This document shows positions 42,291-43,123 of a stretch of 43,123 nucleotides of DNA, piece by piece (positions within the stretch are counted from its first letter, which is position 1; each line of letters opens with the position of its first letter). Origin of the DNA: Candidatus Zymogenus saltonus (GTDB lineage: Bacteria; Desulfobacterota; Zymogenia; Zymogenales; Zymogenaceae); contig JAFGIX010000008.1 in assembly GCA_016929395.1 (NCBI GenBank), forward strand, positions 1-43,123, in the 5' to 3' direction. Made by a program: the position numbers and the translations under genes. The notes under the pieces were generated by a model that had not been told where the DNA came from, ran no database searches, and worked only from the letters and a program-made list of their open reading frames with translations.

Positions 42291-43123
42291 TTTCCCTCCA
42301 ATCAATTCTAAAAGTCTTACAGTATCAGTATTATAAACCAGTTTGCAGGCTGTTGAAATATAAAACGGGATATTTTGAAAGTTTATGCCTTAAAGAGGTC
42401 ATATTCACGTCCCACCCACAAGCGGGGGCTTGTCAGTGGAACCCGGCACACAGACCACCCCTCTGGATTCCCGCTTTCGCGGGAATGACATTTATTATTC
42501 TGTCATTCCCAGCTTGATTGGGAATCCAGAAAAATATCAATACGGATTCCCGCTTCCGTGGGAATAACATATACTTTTTTTAAGAAATGGGCGGCAGGAG
42601 GAAATTGCGGGAATAGTGCAATCACTCATCCATAAGCGGAAACTTATCAGCGAAGCCCGGCACACAGACCACCCCTCTAGATTCCCGCTTTCGCGGGAAT
42701 GACATTTACTATTCTGTCATTCCCAGCCCATGGTGTTCCCCTAACATCAAGGATAATTGAATCTCCCACTGACAAGCCGGAGCTTGTCAGTGCCACCCAA
42801 CGCACAGAGCACTCCCACTCCACCACCACGTCATTCACGACACCATAAAAAATCCATATTCTGTCATTCCCAACTTGATTGGGAATCCAGATTGATATTG
42901 GGTAACGAAACGATCGCGTGTTTCCTGCATTGACACGATTGCTTCGTCGCTTAAGTCCCTCGCAATGACGGTATTAATAGAACAATAACTATTGACACAC
43001 AATTTCTATTTCCGTAAAATGTTTTCAATATGATTAAAGTGAAAAAGTTACGATCTTACCTTACAGTTTAGTCGTTTAAAGAGAAGATATTTTATCATAG
43101 AAGAGCCATCCCCGAACTTTAAT
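42291..43123. repeat. Repeat-filled intergenic region (right cluster)
   Basis: No gene. Element C copies lie at 42411-42461, 42623-42676 and 42764-42815. Element B copies are at 42463-42490 and 42677-42704, with a weaker one at 42542-42569. Element A copies are at 42503-42529 and 42864-42890, with a truncated one at 42717-42740. A fourth motif (ATTGCTTCGTCGCTT...CTCGCAATGACG) lies at 42937-42970. Order C-B-A is repeated twice almost intact. The last 150 bases are AT-rich with nothing recognised. Confidence 0.75.

Overview
The window reads as chromosome of a Gram-negative, probably anaerobic bacterium. LptF/LptG, an LpxH-like hydrolase and BamB-like repeats point to an outer membrane. The acyl-CoA, flavodoxin and selenoprotein content resembles Desulfobacterota (Deltaproteobacteria-like) genomes. 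That assignment is inference from gene content. No rRNA, tRNA, phage, transposase or CRISPR was found.

Left part (1-15100), mostly housekeeping and envelope: the end of a beta-propeller gene, nadB (L-aspartate oxidase), a lytic transglycosylase, a TPR protein with an AIM24-like end, the lptF-lptG pair, a metallo-beta-lactamase-fold hydrolase, a decayed zinc-ribbon membrane-protein gene, a nitroreductase, a large M16 peptidase, tatA and tatC (about 480 bases apart) and an LpxH-like phosphoesterase. tatA has a near-consensus promoter that places the transcript start on its ATG.

Middle part (15100-29100): an amidohydrolase and a lone AT-rich SIR2-like gene, then a long acyl-CoA region. The latter holds an acyl-CoA dehydrogenase, a MaoC hydratase, an AMP-forming acyl-CoA ligase, two thiolase-fold proteins each with a DUF35 zinc-ribbon/OB partner, a beta-keto acid cleavage enzyme (BKACE), a two-domain flavodoxin-like oxidoreductase and a canonical thiolase on the opposite strand. 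Together they could activate, oxidise, hydrate and cleave an organic acid. Both DUF35-linked thiolase-fold proteins have Gly where the nucleophilic Cys should be, so carbon-carbon bond cleavage or aldol chemistry is more likely than ordinary thiolysis.

Right part (29300-43123): an SGNH hydrolase, then a sugar-acid or cyclitol type set (IlvD/Edd dehydratase, aldehyde dehydrogenase, IolD-like TPP enzyme) and an ABM monooxygenase. Next is a GrdB-family selenoprotein that an ordinary gene caller would split in two at an in-frame UGA. It is divergent from a ketosphinganine-reductase-like SDR that is coupled to a uracil-DNA-glycosylase-like gene. A small membrane protein, a second MBL-fold hydrolase and an exported acetolactate decarboxylase follow. 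Two intergenic stretches (about 36230-36930 and 42400-42970) are packed with short palindromic repeats.

The most interesting items are the selenoprotein with its SECIS-like hairpin, the paired Cys-less thiolase/DUF35 modules, the leaderless tatA promoter with the GATAT-rich element before tatC, the lone SIR2 gene, and the exported acetolactate decarboxylase.
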